A stretch of DNA of 7,836 bases from Lachnospiraceae bacterium (GTDB taxonomy: Bacteria; Bacillota; Clostridia; Lachnospirales; Lachnospiraceae): contig JAJBTR010000173.1 in the NCBI GenBank assembly GCA_020860745.1, positions 1-7,836 of the forward strand, read 5' to 3'. Positions 6,649-7,836 of the stretch are shown here, one piece after another; position 1 is the stretch's first letter, and every line of letters starts with the position of its first letter. The position numbers were made by a program, and so were the translations under genes. Below the pieces are notes generated by a model, which saw only the letters and a list, made by a program, of their open reading frames with translations, had not been told where the DNA came from and ran no database searches.

Positions 6649-7836
6649 ATGTATATTAACCGGCATTTGGAAACACAGATACTGGAAGCGTCACAATATT
6701 ATCCGGTGGTAATGGTCTGCGGACAGAGACAGGTTGGGAAATCAACCATGCTGAATCATCTGAGGGAGAAAGAGCGCAGATACGTTACGTTAGATGATAT
6801 GAATGCGAGACGCCTGGCGGAGCAGGATGCCGGGTTGTTTTTTGAGACGTATGGCGCACCTCTTTTGATTGACGAGTTTCAGAGAGTGCCTTCGCTTTTG
6901 CTGGAAATGAAGCGGATTGTGGATGAAGCTGCGTTGAAGGGGGAGGGAACCGGCGGGATGTACTGGCTGACCGGGTCACAGAAGTTTGCCATGATGAAAG
7001 ATGTGTCTGAGTCATTGGCCGGGAGAGTGGCGGTGTTTGATCTGTCCGGTTTATCAACGGCGGAGATAGATGAGAGGCCGGCACAGCTGTTTCATCCGTC
7101 CCTGGATTCGCTGCGGGAGAGTATGCGTGATTGTGAGCGGAAAGGTATTCACCAGATCTATGAGCGTATTTTCAGGGGTGGAATGCCGCGTCTGATCACT
7201 ACGGGGATGGACAGAGAGCGCTTTTATATGGATTATGTCAATACTTATATAGAGAGGGATATCAAAGATCTGGCGCAGGTGGGCAAGCTGAATGCATTCT
7301 ATGACTTTCTGGTCTTTATGGCTGCCCGCACCTCGCAGGAACTCCGGTATGAGGAGATTGCATCGGCGGTTGGTGTTTCTTCACCGACCGCCAAGGCGTG
7401 GGTGACAATTCTGGAGCGTTCCGGCGTGATTTATATTCTCCGCCCTTATTTTACCAATATTACCAGCCGGTTGGTGAAGACGCCGAAATTTTATTTTATG
7501 GATACAGGACTCGCCGCTTACCTCTGCCGGTGGCCGACGGCGGAAACTCTGGAAAACGGAGCCATGGACGGAGCTTTTTTTGAAACATATGTTGTCACGG
7601 AAATTATTAAAAGTTATTATAACGCGGGAAAACGGCCCAATCTGTATTTTTACAGGGATGTAGATAAGAGGGAGGTGGATTTGCTGGTCGTGGAAGGAGA
7701 GAATCTCTACCCGATTGAGATAAAAAAGAGTAAATCTCCCGCTCATCCGGATAAAAATTTTAAAGTGCTGGATAGACTGCAGTTAAAAGTGCAGCCCGGA
7801 ATAGTGATCTGCATGTCCGATGAACTGGTACCGTAC
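6649..7836 (+). CDS. AAA_14 / DUF4143 family ATPase (3' truncated by the window end)
   Basis: The frame is open for 396 codons to the end of the window, beginning MYINRHLETQILEASQYYP; GGAGG at 6637-6641 is seven bases before the ATG. The N-terminal AAA domain has Walker A GQRQVGKST (residues 25-33), Walker B LLIDEFQRVP with Asp75 and Glu76, and a sensor-like WLTGSQ (106-111). Then come GGMPRL, the YIERDI segment, and a winged-helix-like stretch with EEIASAVGVSSPTAKAW. The C-terminal DUF4143 region resembles the PD-(D/E)XK fold: Glu312 (FFETYV), Asp344 (REVDLL) and Glu357/Lys359 (PIEIKKS). Family length is about 400-430, so only a short tail is missing. These ATPases are common, often multicopy, in gut Firmicutes and Bacteroidetes; their function is not established. 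It is separated from the sugar genes by a terminator and has its own promoter, so it is probably not part of the pathway. Confidence 0.88.
   Translation, partial: MYINRHLETQILEASQYYPVVMVCGQRQVGKSTMLNHLREKERRYVTLDDMNARRLAEQDAGLFFETYGAPLLIDEFQRVPSLLLEMKRIVDEAALKGEGTGGMYWLTGSQKFAMMKDVSESLAGRVAVFDLSGLSTAEIDERPAQLFHPSLDSLRESMRDCERKGIHQIYERIFRGGMPRLITTGMDRERFYMDYVNTYIERDIKDLAQVGKLNAFYDFLVFMAARTSQELRYEEIASAVGVSSPTAKAWVTILERSGVIYILRPYFTNITSRLVKTPKFYFMDTGLAAYLCRWPTAETLENGAMDGAFFETYVVTEIIKSYYNAGKRPNLYFYRDVDKREVDLLVVEGENLYPIEIKKSKSPAHPDKNFKVLDRLQLKVQPGIVICMSDELVPY

Overview
The window looks like chromosomal DNA of a gut-type Clostridia, most likely a Lachnospiraceae-like Firmicute. This is inferred from the strong AGGAGG-type ribosome binding sites, mid-range GC, the protein families present, and the style of the sugar cluster; no rRNA or other phylogenetic marker is present. 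All recognisable genes are on the + strand.

Positions 1-6505 carry a sugar-catabolism cluster. In order it holds the 3' end of a class II (fructose-bisphosphate type) aldolase, an L-fucose/L-arabinose isomerase-family protein, an FGGY carbohydrate kinase, a DUF4432 aldose-1-epimerase-like gene, an aldo/keto reductase, and a TIM-barrel sugar phosphate isomerase/epimerase. Isomerase, kinase and the DUF4432 gene are tightly packed (gaps of 19 and 16 bases). The reductase and the TIM-barrel gene follow after gaps of 221 and 155 bases. Read together, the genes suggest a fucose/rhamnose-style route: anomer interconversion, aldose to ketose, ketose to ketose phosphate, aldol cleavage to DHAP plus a short aldehyde, and reduction of the aldehyde or a related carbonyl. 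The actual sugar cannot be told from the sequence, and no transporter or regulator gene lies inside the window.

Two of these six genes are broken by single in-frame stop codons. The DUF4432 gene (3316-4290) has a TGA at codon 37, where a glycine GGA codon is expected. The TIM-barrel gene (5636-6505) has a TAA at codon 260, and the reading frame then continues for 29 more family-like codons that include the presumed fourth metal-binding glutamate. The isomerase, kinase and reductase are intact.

The non-coding stretches carry three signals. Three 16-base direct repeats at 32-33 base spacing, the last of which overlaps a 23-base inverted repeat, lie upstream of the reductase. A perfect 21-bp hairpin at 6552-6596 closes the cluster. 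A near-consensus promoter (TTGACA, 17 bases, TAAAAT) has its -10 box inside the left arm of that hairpin.

Positions 6649-7836 hold an unrelated gene, truncated by the window end: an AAA_14/DUF4143 ATPase with a PD-(D/E)XK-like C-terminal segment. I see no CRISPR array, RNA gene, insertion sequence or phage gene. The window does not show a convincing new system; its points of interest are the paired nonsense mutations, the repeat array and the promoter nested in a terminator.
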